Part shown: positions 8,011 through 16,185 of the stretch, one piece after another
How the letters are laid out: every line of letters begins with the position of its first letter
Position numbering within the stretch: position 1 is the stretch's first letter
Assembly: GCF_051859125.1 (NCBI RefSeq)
Contig: NZ_JBHYGG010000190.1
Location: forward strand, 1 to 64,000
Origin: Gemmata sp051859125
GTDB lineage: Bacteria > Planctomycetota > Planctomycetia > Gemmatales > Gemmataceae
Direction: 5' to 3'
DNA: 64,000 bases
Made by a program: the position numbers and the translations under genes
The notes under the pieces: generated by a model
What the model was told of the DNA's origin: nothing
What the model saw: the letters and a program-made list of their open reading frames with translations, nothing else
Database searches by the model: none

Positions 8011-9468
8011 TCACTCGGCGGATTTCTCCGATTCGGCGGCGGGCACGTCGGCGGCCTGGTCCCCTTCAGACACGGTGGCCGGCTCCGAGTTCGCGTCGAT
8101 TTCGGATTCGGCCGCTTCCCCCTCGCCAGCGACCTCGGCCGTCTCGCCCTCGGCGACCCCGGCCGTCTCGCCTTCTTCGGTGGCTTCGCCCTCAACCACT
8201 TCTCCCTCGGCCGCCGCCGCGGCGGCCTCGGCTTCCGCGAGGGCCTGCTGCTCGGCGCGGGCCGCTTCCTCGGCCTGCCGCCGCTCGTCCTCGACGCTCC
8301 GCTCCATCTCGTCGGCGTACTCTTCCGCGTACATCACGACCTCGTCGGACTGCTCCGGGGTGAGCCCGGAGAACTCCGCGAGCCCCTCGGCGTCGGTCAT
8401 GGTGATGTCGTTGTACGACAGGAACCCCTGGTCGATGAGGGCGTTGGCGAGTTCGGGGCTCGCGTGCGGGAGCTGCCCGAACCACCGCTCGGCCCGCTCC
8501 AGCGCCTCGGCCAGTTCGTCGTGGGTCATGATCTCGATGTCCCAGCCGACGAGCTTGCTCGCGAGCCGGACGTTCTGCCCGCGGCGGCCGATGGCCAGCG
8601 AGAGCTGGTCGTCGGTGACGAGCACGATGGCCCGCCCGAGCCGCGAGTAGGTGAACACCTCGCTGATCTGGGCCGGCTGGAGCGCGTTGGGGATGAGCAC
8701 CTGGAGCGCGTCGTTCCACCGGACGATGTCGATCCGCTCGCCGTTGAGCTCCTCGATCACGTTCTTGATGCGGCTCCCGCGGACCCCGACGCACGCGCCG
8801 ACGCAGTCGACCTTCAGGTCGATGCTGGTGACGGCGACCTTGGACCGGTACCCGGCCTCGCGGGCGACGGCCCGGATGTCGATGATCCGCTCGTCGATCT
8901 CGGGGATCTCCTCCTCGAACAGCGACCGGACGAAGTCCGGGTGGCACCGGCTGAGGACGATCTTGACCCGGTGGCCCTGCTTGCGGACCTCGAGGATGAC
9001 GGCCTTGACCCGGTCGCCGACGTGCTGGCTCTCGCCCGGGATCTGCTCGCTGCGGGGGAGCAGGGCCTCGCTCTTGCCGAGCGACACGATGGCGGTGCCG
9101 GCGTCCACGCGGGTCACGGTGCCGACGACGAGCTGGCCCTTCTTGGCCGAGAACTCGTTGAACACCGTGTCCGACTCGGCCTCGCGGATCTTCTGGATGA
9201 TCATCTGCTTGGCGGACTGCGCGGCGATCCGGCCGAGGGTCTCGGGGTCGAGTTCGACATCGCCGTGCTTGGCGGTGATGTGGCCGTCGTTCGGGTCGAT
9301 GCTCACGAACACGCCGGACTCGACGCCGAAGTGCCGCTCGGCGGCCACCTGAATGGCCGACGCGATGCCGTTGAGGATCGTCTCACGGGGGATCTTGCGG
9401 TCCTCGTGCAACTTCTCGACGAGCTTGAGGATCTCTTCCCCCGGCCCCTTCTCTTTCTTGATCGTCAT
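8011..9468 (-). CDS. nusA: Transcription elongation/termination factor NusA
   Basis: Encodes 485 residues. NusA binds RNA polymerase and modulates pausing, termination and antitermination. Visible order: N-terminal polymerase-binding domain with ILNGIASAIQVAAERHFG; an S1 domain around residues 130-200 (VGTVTRVDAGTAIVSLG); KH domains with VGACVGVRGSRIKNVIEELN and LAIGRRGQNVRLASKL; a Helix-hairpin-like segment; then a highly acidic, Ala/Glu-rich tail from about residue 400. The tail is low complexity and longer than in most bacteria. ATG at 9468 is preceded by GGAG. Upstream there is no rimP, the usual first gene of this operon. Confidence 0.95.
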   Translation of the reverse strand: MTIKKEKGPGEEILKLVEKLHEDRKIPRETILNGIASAIQVAAERHFGVESGVFVSIDPNDGHITAKHGDVELDPETLGRIAAQSAKQMIIQKIREAESDTVFNEFSAKKGQLVVGTVTRVDAGTAIVSLGKSEALLPRSEQIPGESQHVGDRVKAVILEVRKQGHRVKIVLSRCHPDFVRSLFEEEIPEIDERIIDIRAVAREAGYRSKVAVTSIDLKVDCVGACVGVRGSRIKNVIEELNGERIDIVRWNDALQVLIPNALQPAQISEVFTYSRLGRAIVLVTDDQLSLAIGRRGQNVRLASKLVGWDIEIMTHDELAEALERAERWFGQLPHASPELANALIDQGFLSYNDITMTDAEGLAEFSGLTPEQSDEVVMYAEEYADEMERSVEDERRQAEEAARAEQQALAEAEAAAAAAEGEVVEGEATEEGETAGVAEGETAEVAGEGEAAESEIDANSEPATVSEGDQAADVPAAESEKSAE

Positions 9469-9836
9469 GCTGTCTCCGCCGCGGGGTCAGAGGACAGAAG
9501 TCAGAGGTCGGGGGCCAGGGACCGGTACGGTCCCTGGGTCTCCGTCTTGTCTTCTGCTGTCTGTCCTCCGTCCTCTGATTGCTTTGCTGCGCTCTGGAAT
9601 AACGCCGACACCGGCTCGGGCCTCTACCACGCCGCGGAGGCGGGGGCAGTTCGAGGGGGGCCGAAGGAGCGGCCCGCCCGAACCGACACCCGACTCCCCG
9701 ATGTGGCGGCCTGAGCCGGTGCATCGATGGGTCGTGGTAATTCGTCGTAGGTATTGTGGCGCTGCCCCTTCCGGAAAGCAAGGGGCTGTGCGGCATTTCG
9801 TCGTGCGGATTTTCGAGCGTGCCGGGGGGCCGCACG
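9469..9836. other. Gene-free spacer upstream of nusA
   Basis: This 368-bp spacer contains the ggacaga-family palindrome (9486-9578) and otherwise no recognisable gene. An AT-richer piece around 9735-9765 (minus-strand CAATACCTACGACGAATTACC) may contain the nusA promoter, but I cannot place -35 and -10 boxes with confidence. Confidence 0.4.
9486..9578. repeat. Intergenic palindrome, ggacaga/tgtcctc family
   Basis: The left arm (9486-9522) reads gtcagaggacagaagtcaga and continues into ccagggacc. The right arm (9529-9578) is its approximate reverse complement, ending in ctgtcctccgtcctctga. Related elements lie at 19397-19422, 23695-23826, 28563-28695, 33243-33333 and 58750-58803. Confidence 0.8.
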
Positions 9837-10229
9837 TCACACCATGTCGGTGTCGGCCGCGATGTGGTCGTCGCGCCGCTTACGCTTCGCGGCGCGCCGC
9901 GGCTTCACGAAGAACGCGAGTGCCCCCGCCAGCGCCAGCCCGAACGTGGCGGCGATCAACTTCGGGTCCGTGTGGACCGCGAGCGGCGTGACGAACGCGA
10001 CGAGGAACACGGCGGCCGCGAGCGCGCCCCGGCGGCGCGACACGAGCGCGCACCCGAGGACCCCCAGGACCGCCGCACCGAGGAGCACGGCCGCGGCCAA
10101 CCGGAGGTCGTCCCCGGTGGGGGGCTCGAGCAGCGCCCGCGTTGCGCCCGGGTCGATCAGCCACGCCGCCCCCAGGGCCCCCGAGCCGACGGCCCCGAGA
10201 GCGCCCAGAACCAGTGCCGCACCCCGCAT
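9837..10229 (-). CDS. Small hydrophobic membrane protein, unknown function
   Basis: Encodes 130 residues and is not assigned to a family. Roughly four hydrophobic segments are visible: residues 3-25, 43-65, 69-84 and 92-107. They are separated by short loops and followed by a basic stretch (KPRRAAKRKRRDD) and an acidic end. The topology suggests an integral inner-membrane protein with a positively charged cytoplasmic C-terminus. It lies upstream of nusA on the same strand but more than 360 bases away. ATG start at 10229. No catalytic motif is visible. Confidence 0.55.
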   Translation of the reverse strand: MRGAALVLGALGAVGSGALGAAWLIDPGATRALLEPPTGDDLRLAAAVLLGAAVLGVLGCALVSRRRGALAAAVFLVAFVTPLAVHTDPKLIAATFGLALAGALAFFVKPRRAAKRKRRDDHIAADTDMV

Positions 10230-10268
10230 GGTGTCCCCTTCCCGTTGCAGAATGGGCGAGTCACACCT

Positions 10269-11009
10269 TTATAGGTTGGCGGCGTGTCGCCCGGCGGGGA
10301 ACGGGGGCGGAGTTTCGCGCTCCGACATCATGCGGCGGTTGCGGCGGCGCTCGACCGGCGGCGGGTCGTCGTCGGGGGGCCGCTGGTAGTCCTTGTACGC
10401 GAGGTACCCGAGGCCTCCGAGCATGGCGTAGCAGCTCGCCGTGGCGATCAGCGACGACGAACTGAACTTCACCGCGCTGCCGGCCGACGACTTGAGCACG
10501 ATCTTCACCCCGCGGAGGTCCACGGAGTAGATCTCGTCGAGGACCAGGTGCGACGCGAACCCGACCATGACCCCGCCGGCCATCAGGAGCCGGACGCTGC
10601 GGTCCGGCGAGTGGTAGCACAGGTACACCACGAGCCCGGCGATGAACAGCGCCGGGATGCTGTGGTACATGCCCCTGTGGACGCTCAGCTTCATGAACAG
10701 CCGCGACACGAAGTACCGCACGAAGATGTACCCGAACAGCATGCACGCGAGGATCGCCTCGCGGGTCATCCCGGCGTGGACGAGCCGCGGGAGCAGGATC
10801 AGCGGGAGCACGGTGGCGGCCAGCCCGAACATCTCGCGGACCGGGATGCCGGAGTCGCTGTCGAGGTCCGGGAGCATCCCGCCGATGCCGGTGAGCCCGG
10901 CGGCCAGGATCGCGGCGTCGGTGTCGAACCCGAGCGGCTGCACGGCGACGCCGCCGTAGATCACGCCGCAGGCGCTGGACACGGTAATGTGCGTGCGGAA
11001 TCCGGCCAC
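10269..11009 (-). CDS. YdjM-like membrane-bound metal-dependent hydrolase
   Basis: Encodes 246 residues. It matches the LexA-regulated YdjM-type membrane hydrolase family (PF04307), whose members have a conserved Asp/His metal site on a polytopic membrane protein. Visible signatures are the N-terminal FRTHITVSSACG, GGMLPDLDSD and HRGMYHS, which together supply the candidate metal ligands, and FASHLVLDEIYS near residue 155. Four or so membrane helices are evident. The C-terminal 40 residues are Pro/Arg-rich and probably cytoplasmic. The substrate is unknown for the family. It is divergently placed against the BBP7 gene across a palindrome-rich spacer. ATG start at 11009. Confidence 0.8.
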   Translation of the reverse strand: MAGFRTHITVSSACGVIYGGVAVQPLGFDTDAAILAAGLTGIGGMLPDLDSDSGIPVREMFGLAATVLPLILLPRLVHAGMTREAILACMLFGYIFVRYFVSRLFMKLSVHRGMYHSIPALFIAGLVVYLCYHSPDRSVRLLMAGGVMVGFASHLVLDEIYSVDLRGVKIVLKSSAGSAVKFSSSSLIATASCYAMLGGLGYLAYKDYQRPPDDDPPPVERRRNRRMMSERETPPPFPAGRHAANL

Positions 11010-11502
11010 GGGTCACCGGGGTTGGGGTCGGGGGCGCTTCGGCGGCAATGGTGCGCAAAGGTGCGGGTGCGGTGCAAGCCCAACCGTCCCCGGGCGGCCT
11101 CGGACGGAAGCCAGGTGGGGAAAGAATCGGGCACGGGCACGGGCACGGGCTGGGGCACGGGCACGGAGAAGAGCGGAAAGCACCGGGTGCCCGGCGAGCC
11201 GGGAGCGTCAGTGACCGGAGGTGCGCGCTCCACAAGAACTCCGGTCGCTGACGCTCCCGGCTCGCCACGATCCCTGGCACGTTCGATTCCGCCGAACCAG
11301 GGCCGTCCTCAAACAAACGCAACACCCCGCCTCGGCTTCAGATCCATGCCCGCTTGCGGGCCCGTGCCCGATTGTCTTCCCCGTCTCCTCCCCGCCCCCC
11401 GGATTCACGCGGTCGCCCTGATCGCCCCGGTCCGGTTAATCCGGTCGCACCGGGGCTGCCGATAAGAGTGCGCGAGGGTCCGCTGTCCCACGAGAGCCGT
11501 CG
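11010..11502. other. Palindrome-rich divergent spacer
   Basis: This 493-bp region separates the divergent YdjM-like and BBP7 genes and holds no gene. About half of it is the nested palindrome listed at 11117-11388. Promoters for both neighbours should lie in the outer parts, but I cannot identify them. Confidence 0.45.
11117..11388. repeat. Nested palindrome: gggcacg outer arms around a gagccgggagcg core
   Basis: The outer left arm (11117-11165) is gaatcgggcacgggcacggg plus further gggcacg units. The outer right arm (11346-11388) carries gcccgtgcccgattgtcttc. Inside it, arms at 11193-11220 and 11239-11266 form a second palindrome of 28 bp with one mismatch, the second copy of the gagccgggagcg family. 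Two families are thus nested about one centre. Confidence 0.85.
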
Positions 11503-12801
11503 ATGGATTGGTTCAAGACGCTGCTCGTTGCGGGTGCCGCTCTATGGGGAACGGTCGGCACCGGTCGCGCCCAGGCACCGCCCGACGACGACCGGTTCCG
11601 CGGGGCCGTGTTCGCCGCGCCCCGGGGCGACACGCGGTTCCTCCCGGCCGCGGGGCAGGGGCCGCTCCCCGGCGAGGAGGCGGTCCGCCGCGCCGACTTC
11701 ACCCAGCCCCCAGTGCCCGCCCAGCCGACCGACATCTTCGACGCGGGGGACGCGGCGCAGGGCCGGGAGTTCGTGTTCGGTCCCGAGGCGTGCCCGTGCC
11801 CGGACCCGCGGGCGACCCGCGTGTGGTTCGGGGCCGAGGTGCTGCTCGGCACCACCCGCTCGGTGAACATCGCCCCGGTGGTGACGACCGGGCCGGCGGC
11901 GGCGGGGTTGCTCAACGCCGCCGCGATCGGCCAGCCGGGGACGGTGCCGCTGTTCGGCGGCCGGCGGATGCTCGGCGACTGGCGCGGCGGCCTGCGGGCC
12001 GAGGGCGGGCTATGGTTCGACCGCGCCCACGACGCCGGTGCGGTCGCCCGATTCTACTCGCTGTACTCGACCAGCGATCAACTCACCGGTGCGGGGAACG
12101 GGCTCAACGTCGTGAACGTGCCGCAGTTCGTGGCGCTCGGCGGGACGGTGGTGCAGGTACCGGCCTACGTCGGGTTCCCGGGCCTCACGACCGGGACCGT
12201 TTCGGCCACCACCCAGACGATGTTCGCGGGCGGCGACCTGAACGTGCGGCTCCAGACGCGGCAGGGCCGGGCGTGGCGGGTCGACGCGCTGCTCGGCTAC
12301 CGCCAACTCTACCTCCGCGACGAACTCGGGTACGGCTTCACGGCGACGGGCGGGGTGCCGCCGCTCGCGGGACTGGTGACCGGCGGGCAGAGCGCCCGCA
12401 CGCGGAACGAGTTCTACGGCGGGAACCTCGGGGTGCTCGCCACGGCCGGCGGGCAGCGGTGGCTCGTCGAGGGGCTCGCCGCGGTTGCGCTGGGGGTGAA
12501 CGCGAGCGCCCTCGACTTCGACCGCAGCGTCGTTGTCGCGGCGACCGGCGTGCCCGCGGTTCCGCTCGTCGCGACGAGCACCCGCGACCCGATGACGTAC
12601 TTCGGGACCGTGGCCGAGGGCGGCGTGCGGATCGGCTACCGGGTCACCGAACACGCGCGGCTCACGGTCGGGTACACGGCGCTGTACTGGAACAACGTGC
12701 GCCGGGCGCAGGACCAGGTGACGCTGAGCCCCGCACTGACCGGCGCGACCACGCACTTCTTCGCGCACATGCTCAGTTGCGGGGCCGAGCTGCGGTACTG
12801 A
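11503..12801 (+). CDS. BBP7-family outer-membrane beta-barrel protein
   Basis: Encodes 432 residues with a signal peptide (MDWFKTLLVAGAALWGTVGTGRAQA). The rest has the character of the planctomycete BBP7 outer-membrane beta-barrel family: WFGAEVLL near the mature N-terminus, repeated amphipathic strands with aromatic girdle residues (GYRQLYLRDELGYGF, RVTEHARLTVGYTALYWNNV), a VRIGYR strand and a C-terminal strand ending in RY. It would sit in the outer membrane; the transported ligand or adhesive role is unknown. It begins after a nested palindrome and is followed by another at 12830. ATG start at 11503. Confidence 0.8.
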   Translation: MDWFKTLLVAGAALWGTVGTGRAQAPPDDDRFRGAVFAAPRGDTRFLPAAGQGPLPGEEAVRRADFTQPPVPAQPTDIFDAGDAAQGREFVFGPEACPCPDPRATRVWFGAEVLLGTTRSVNIAPVVTTGPAAAGLLNAAAIGQPGTVPLFGGRRMLGDWRGGLRAEGGLWFDRAHDAGAVARFYSLYSTSDQLTGAGNGLNVVNVPQFVALGGTVVQVPAYVGFPGLTTGTVSATTQTMFAGGDLNVRLQTRQGRAWRVDALLGYRQLYLRDELGYGFTATGGVPPLAGLVTGGQSARTRNEFYGGNLGVLATAGGQRWLVEGLAAVALGVNASALDFDRSVVVAATGVPAVPLVATSTRDPMTYFGTVAEGGVRIGYRVTEHARLTVGYTALYWNNVRRAQDQVTLSPALTGATTHFFAHMLSCGAELRY

Positions 12802-12829
12802 AGAAGGGGCCGCGAGCCACCGGGTTCGT

Positions 12830-12890
12830 GGCGAACCCTGAGCCCAAGCGAGTGGTGAGGGCACCCCCTCGCTTGCGCTCAGGGTTCGCC
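12830..12890. repeat. Intergenic palindrome, gcgaaccctgagc family (copy 1)
   Basis: Arms at 12830-12852 and 12868-12890 (ggcgaaccctgagcccaagc and its near complement, one mismatch). The same arm word occurs at 27327-27391 and 62121-62182, and a single arm at 59530-59545. Confidence 0.85.
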
Positions 12891-12981
12891 CAACCACATC
12901 CCCATCCGTGGCTACTCTTCACCTCCCCCGCATCTACAATTCGCTCATCGCGCCCCCCGACGACTCCCCGCCGAGGTCACA

Positions 12982-14016
12982 ATGGTCCGCGCACGTCAGG
13001 CCGTCATCACCGAGCCGTACAAGACCACCGTCCGCGAGGTCGAACTCGCCGACCCGGCCCCGAACCAGATCCTCATCGCCGCCGAGTACTCGGCGATCAG
13101 CGCCGGCACCGAACTGGCCGTGTACACCGGCACCCACCAGTGGCTCAAGGACCCGAACCTGCCGGACTGGAAGTTCCCGTTCCGCTCCGGGTACTCCGCC
13201 GCGGGCCGGGTGCTGAAGGTCGGCAAGGAGTTCCCCGGCGGGTTCCAGGAGGGCGACCGCGTCAGCTACCCCGGGAACCACGCCTCGGCCGAGCTACTCA
13301 CCGTCGGGCACGAGCGCTGCCGCGTGTGGAAGATGCCCGACGCGCTGACGTTCGATAAGGCGGCCGTCGCGTGCATCTCGCGCTACGGCATGGGCGCGTC
13401 GGTCCGGGCAGGGCTGACGCTCGGCCGCAGCGGGGCCGTGCTCGGCCTCGGCATCATCGGCCAGTTCTCGCTGCGGTGCATGATGGCGGCGGGGATGTCG
13501 CCGGTGGTCGGGATCGACGCTGTAAAAATGCGGCGCGACGCGGCGCTCGCGGCCGGGGCCGACCACGTCATCGACCCGACCGCCGGCGACGTGAAGCAGC
13601 AACTTGCCGCGTACCTCAACGCGAAGGGCGCGGAAGTCGTGGCCGACGCGACCGGCGTTCCGGCCGCGATCCCGACGGCGATGAGCCTGGCGTGCGACGC
13701 GGGTCAGGTGATCGTGGTCGGGAGCCCGCGGGGGATCGCGAAGGACGTGAACTTCTACGACGACCTGCACCGCCGGTACATCGAGGTGTCGGGCGCGCAC
13801 GGGAACATGCTGTTCGAGGCGGCGCACACGCGGCTCGCCGGCGCGTGGGACGTCGACAAGGCGCAGACGTGGCTGCTGCGGCAGCTCGCGAACGGGCGGC
13901 TGAGCCTCGCCGGGCTGGTGACGCACACCATCACCCCCGAGCAACTCGGCGACGCCTACGAGGGGCTGCTCAAGGACAAGGACAACTACCTGGGCGTGCT
14001 GATGAAGTGGGTGTAG
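12982..14016 (+). CDS. Medium-chain dehydrogenase/reductase, alcohol dehydrogenase-like
   Basis: Encodes 344 residues of the MDR superfamily, NAD(P)-dependent oxidoreductases. The N-terminal GroES-like domain carries the family run SGYSAAGRVLKVG and GDRVSYPGNHA. The Rossmann domain shows the nucleotide-binding glycines GLGIIGQFSL near residue 155, followed by an acidic residue (GIDAVKMR) that suits NAD. The usual catalytic zinc Cys near residue 38 and the four-Cys structural zinc lobe are not evident, so it may be zinc-free or use other ligands. Substrate unknown. ATG at 12982 follows a GAGG ribosome-binding sequence. It converges on the gene at 14119 with a palindrome between the stops. Confidence 0.75.
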   Translation: MVRARQAVITEPYKTTVREVELADPAPNQILIAAEYSAISAGTELAVYTGTHQWLKDPNLPDWKFPFRSGYSAAGRVLKVGKEFPGGFQEGDRVSYPGNHASAELLTVGHERCRVWKMPDALTFDKAAVACISRYGMGASVRAGLTLGRSGAVLGLGIIGQFSLRCMMAAGMSPVVGIDAVKMRRDAALAAGADHVIDPTAGDVKQQLAAYLNAKGAEVVADATGVPAAIPTAMSLACDAGQVIVVGSPRGIAKDVNFYDDLHRRYIEVSGAHGNMLFEAAHTRLAGAWDVDKAQTWLLRQLANGRLSLAGLVTHTITPEQLGDAYEGLLKDKDNYLGVLMKWV

Positions 14017-14024
14017 TCCTGAGT

Positions 14025-14098
14025 AAATTCGAAGTACGAAACCCGAAAGGAACCACCGGTATCGGGTGTCTTCCTTTCGGGTTTCGTACTTCGAATTT
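14025..14098. repeat. Intergenic palindrome, cgaagcacgaa family (copy 2 of 3)
   Basis: Arms at 14025-14052 and 14071-14098 are exact 28-bp reverse complements. Relative to copy 1 the core is cgaagtacgaa, with the matching change in both arms. It lies between convergent genes, where it could serve as a two-way terminator, though without T tracts. Confidence 0.85.
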
Positions 14099-14118
14099 CG
14101 TGCTTCCGCCGGAGGCGG

Positions 14119-14829
14119 TCAGTCCTTCTTGCGGGGCTGGCCCTGGAGCTTGGTCAGGTCGAACTCCGCGCCCTTCAGTTCCTTCCACGTCGCCTTCTGC
14201 TTGTCGTCGAGCAGGTCCTCGAGCTTGCCCACGTACTCCTTCTGGAGCTTCTGGACCTTCTTCGCGTTCTCGTCCCGCTTCTCGAAGTCCACCTTGCCCT
14301 TGCCGCCGTTGGCCTCGCCGTAGATCTCCTTCGTGTCCTTCTGGAGGTCACCCATGACCCCCTTGACCGAGTCCTTCTGGGCGGCCGTCAGCTTGAGCGC
14401 GTCCACGACCTCGGCGTTAGTGAACGCCCGGACACCCATATCCTGCCGCTGGATCTGCTTGAGCCGCTCGACCTGCTCCTTCTTCAGCACGTCGGCCAGT
14501 TGCGTGTAGGCCACCTTGTTGATCTCGGCCGTGGCCGCGTCCATCTTCTCGCGCATCTCGGGCTCGATCTTACCGAACCCGCCGCCCTTGCCGAACTCGA
14601 CGCCCTTGTCCTTCATGATCTCGAAGGACTTCTTGCGGAACTCGGTGCCCCACTCCTTGAGCTTCGCGACCTGGTCCTCGGACACCTTCAGGTCCTCCTG
14701 GACGGCCTTGTTGGTGACGAGGCCCGTCACCCCGCCGCCGCCGCCGCCGCCCGGCCGGAACTGGGCCTGGGCCAGACCGACCATCCCGGCCACGAGCACG
14801 CCGGCGACCGCGAAACGTAATCCACGCAT
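14119..14829 (-). CDS. Secreted helical protein, unknown function
   Basis: Encodes 236 residues. A signal peptide (MRGLRFAVAGVLVAGMVGLAQA) is followed by a glycine run and then a lysine- and glutamate-rich, helical sequence with charged heptad-like patterns. Two short repeats of the type L-K-(V/L)-(S/T)-x-x-Q (LKVSEDQVAKLKEW and LKLTAAQKDSVKGVM) recall the LTxxQ motifs of periplasmic Spy/CpxP-like proteins, and many planctomycete secreted proteins have this look. I infer a periplasmic, possibly chaperone-like or structural helical protein; no enzyme motif is seen. The start is ATG at 14829 because it begins the signal peptide. Confidence 0.65.
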   Translation of the reverse strand: MRGLRFAVAGVLVAGMVGLAQAQFRPGGGGGGGVTGLVTNKAVQEDLKVSEDQVAKLKEWGTEFRKKSFEIMKDKGVEFGKGGGFGKIEPEMREKMDAATAEINKVAYTQLADVLKKEQVERLKQIQRQDMGVRAFTNAEVVDALKLTAAQKDSVKGVMGDLQKDTKEIYGEANGGKGKVDFEKRDENAKKVQKLQKEYVGKLEDLLDDKQKATWKELKGAEFDLTKLQGQPRKKD

Positions 14830-14930
14830 GGCAGAAACCCTCGGAACGAAGTGAGCGACCCGTGGCCGCGAGTCAGCGGCCATCTACCAACATCGTTACG
14901 TTCGGGCAGTGAAAGGGGGATGAGAAACGC

Positions 14931-14953
14931 GAAAAGCCCCGCGACTGCGGGGC
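14931..14953 (-). terminator. Rho-independent terminator for the TIGR03009 gene
   Basis: On the minus strand the stem GCCCCGC/GCGGGGC with loop AGTC (14936-14953) is followed by TTTTC and then GCGTTT. It lies about 130 bases downstream of the stop of the TIGR03009 gene. Orientation follows from the T tract. Confidence 0.7.
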
Positions 14954-14965
14954 TCAAAAGGGTAG

Positions 14966-14986
14966 GCGACTCGCTCCGCGAGTCGC
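14966..14986. repeat. Perfect short hairpin
   Basis: The sequence gcgactcgctccgcgagtcgc folds into a perfect stem with a three-base loop. A similar ctcgctgagcgag piece follows at about 15038-15050. They sit just upstream of the terminator in the minus-strand transcript. Confidence 0.6.
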
Positions 14987-15079
14987 ACCCCGGCGATGCG
15001 ACAATCTTCTGGGAGGCCCGGAGCGCGGTTGGTGTCGCTCGCTGAGCGAGTGACCCACCTTCGGGGACCTGACGCACCG

Positions 15080-15943
15080 TCACTTCGGCCGCACGAGGCC
15101 GTCGTCCTTGCCCGGGAGCTTCGGCTGGCCGATGTTCTTCGGCTGCGGCTGCTGGGCCTTCCCGCCCTCCTGCTGCTTCCACCCGTCGAGCTTCTGCGCC
15201 GCGAAGTGCTGCGGCCCGAGGCCCGGAATGTTCGTCTGCGGCTCCTTGAGCTTCCACTGCTCGGTGTCGCCGTTGGGCTTCGACACGTACACCTGCGCCG
15301 GCAGGTACGGCCACTTCGTGTTCGGGCCGTACAGCGCCATGCGGAGCTGCGTGAACTCCTGCTTGTCCTTGGGCTGGAGCGGCTTCACGTCGAGGTACAC
15401 GTAGTTCGCGTCCTCCTTGAACAGCGTGAGGTCGAACCGGGCCTTGGCGGCGTTGGCGTTCATGCCCTTGAGGAAGTCGAGCATGATGTTGTCGGTGCCG
15501 TTGCCGTTGGGGTTCCCGCCGGGCGCGGGGGCCGGCAGCTTCCACTCGGTGATCGTCTTGGCGAGCCCGTTGTACTCGAACACCGACTTGCCGTCGCAGA
15601 TGAACGCCTCGTAGTCGGTGGCCGTCTTGTCGGCGTCGTTGTTGAGCCGCAGCACCGCGAAGTTCGGCTTCATGCACAGTACGACGCCCGAGTACTTCTT
15701 GTCCGTCTTGAACACCGCGTCGGTCCGCGTCAGTTCCAGGTTGAACCGGAAGTTGACGAGGTCGCCCATGTTCTTCTGCCACCCGTTCAGGTGGGCGTCG
15801 AGCTTGGAGTCGACCGGTGGCGCGGCGGGCGGCGCCGGCGGCTGGACCGGCGCGCCGGGTGGGACCGGGGGCACCGGCTGCTGGGCGGTGACGGCCGAGA
15901 CGCCGAGGAGGAGGGCGGCGAGAGCGAAGCCACGGGATCGCAC
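15080..15943 (-). CDS. TIGR03009-family planctomycete secreted protein
   Basis: Encodes 287 residues with a clear signal peptide (MRSRGFALAALLLGVSAVTA), a Pro-rich spacer and one TIGR03009 domain, a family of unknown function expanded in Gemmata-like planctomycetes. Traits that fit the family: a WQKNMGDLVNFRFNLELTRTD opening strand region, KYSGVVLCMKPNFAVLRL, FICDGKSVFEYN, LDFLKGMNANAAKARFDLTL and the tail PNGDTEQWKL. The fold resembles outer-membrane lipoprotein-sorting LolA-type beta sheets by pattern only, which is my inference. ATG start at 15943; a terminator follows. Confidence 0.8.
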   Translation of the reverse strand: MRSRGFALAALLLGVSAVTAQQPVPPVPPGAPVQPPAPPAAPPVDSKLDAHLNGWQKNMGDLVNFRFNLELTRTDAVFKTDKKYSGVVLCMKPNFAVLRLNNDADKTATDYEAFICDGKSVFEYNGLAKTITEWKLPAPAPGGNPNGNGTDNIMLDFLKGMNANAAKARFDLTLFKEDANYVYLDVKPLQPKDKQEFTQLRMALYGPNTKWPYLPAQVYVSKPNGDTEQWKLKEPQTNIPGLGPQHFAAQKLDGWKQQEGGKAQQPQPKNIGQPKLPGKDDGLVRPK

Positions 15944-16050
15944 GGTGATGGCTCCTGTTCGATGGTGCGGGTCGGGGCCGCCCAGCGAACGGAGCGCGGC
16001 CCCACAATTGCGCCCTTATAGCCCGCCCCCGCGAAACGAAAAAGATCAGG

Positions 16051-16170
16051 AACCCCAGGGTTGACACCCCGGGCTACGGATTGTCGCCCCCTTCGGGGGC
16101 TCCAGACCGGGCGCTGTTCTCAGCCCCGGAGGGGCGGTAGTCTGTAGCCCAGGGCGTGAGCCCTGGTTCG
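16051..16170. repeat. Intergenic palindrome, cccgggctac family
   Basis: Imperfect outer arms (aaccccagggttgacacccc near 16051, and gcccagggcgtgagccctgg ending near 16166) enclose inner gccccctt/gggggc and gccccggaggggc hairpins. A related, cleaner palindrome is at 44949-45052. It lies between divergent genes, directly upstream of the S9 peptidase start. Confidence 0.7.
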
Positions 16171-16185
16171 TTCCCGGAGGTCCGC

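Noticed and set aside
3858..8363. A 1501-codon open frame on the plus strand across infB.
   Set aside because: It lies antisense to infB, whose GTPase motifs are certain. Its translation is low-complexity Arg/Ala/Gly-rich, as expected from the complementary strand of GC-rich DNA.
11010..11502. An insertion sequence between the YdjM-like and BBP7 genes.
   Set aside because: No transposase reading frame or flanking target duplication is visible; the inverted arms are too close together and too GC-rich for terminal repeats of an IS.
16156..16185. An upstream ATG for the S9 peptidase.
   Set aside because: It lies inside the palindrome, lacks a Shine-Dalgarno sequence and would put extra residues before the signal peptide; 16186 has GGAGG at the right distance.
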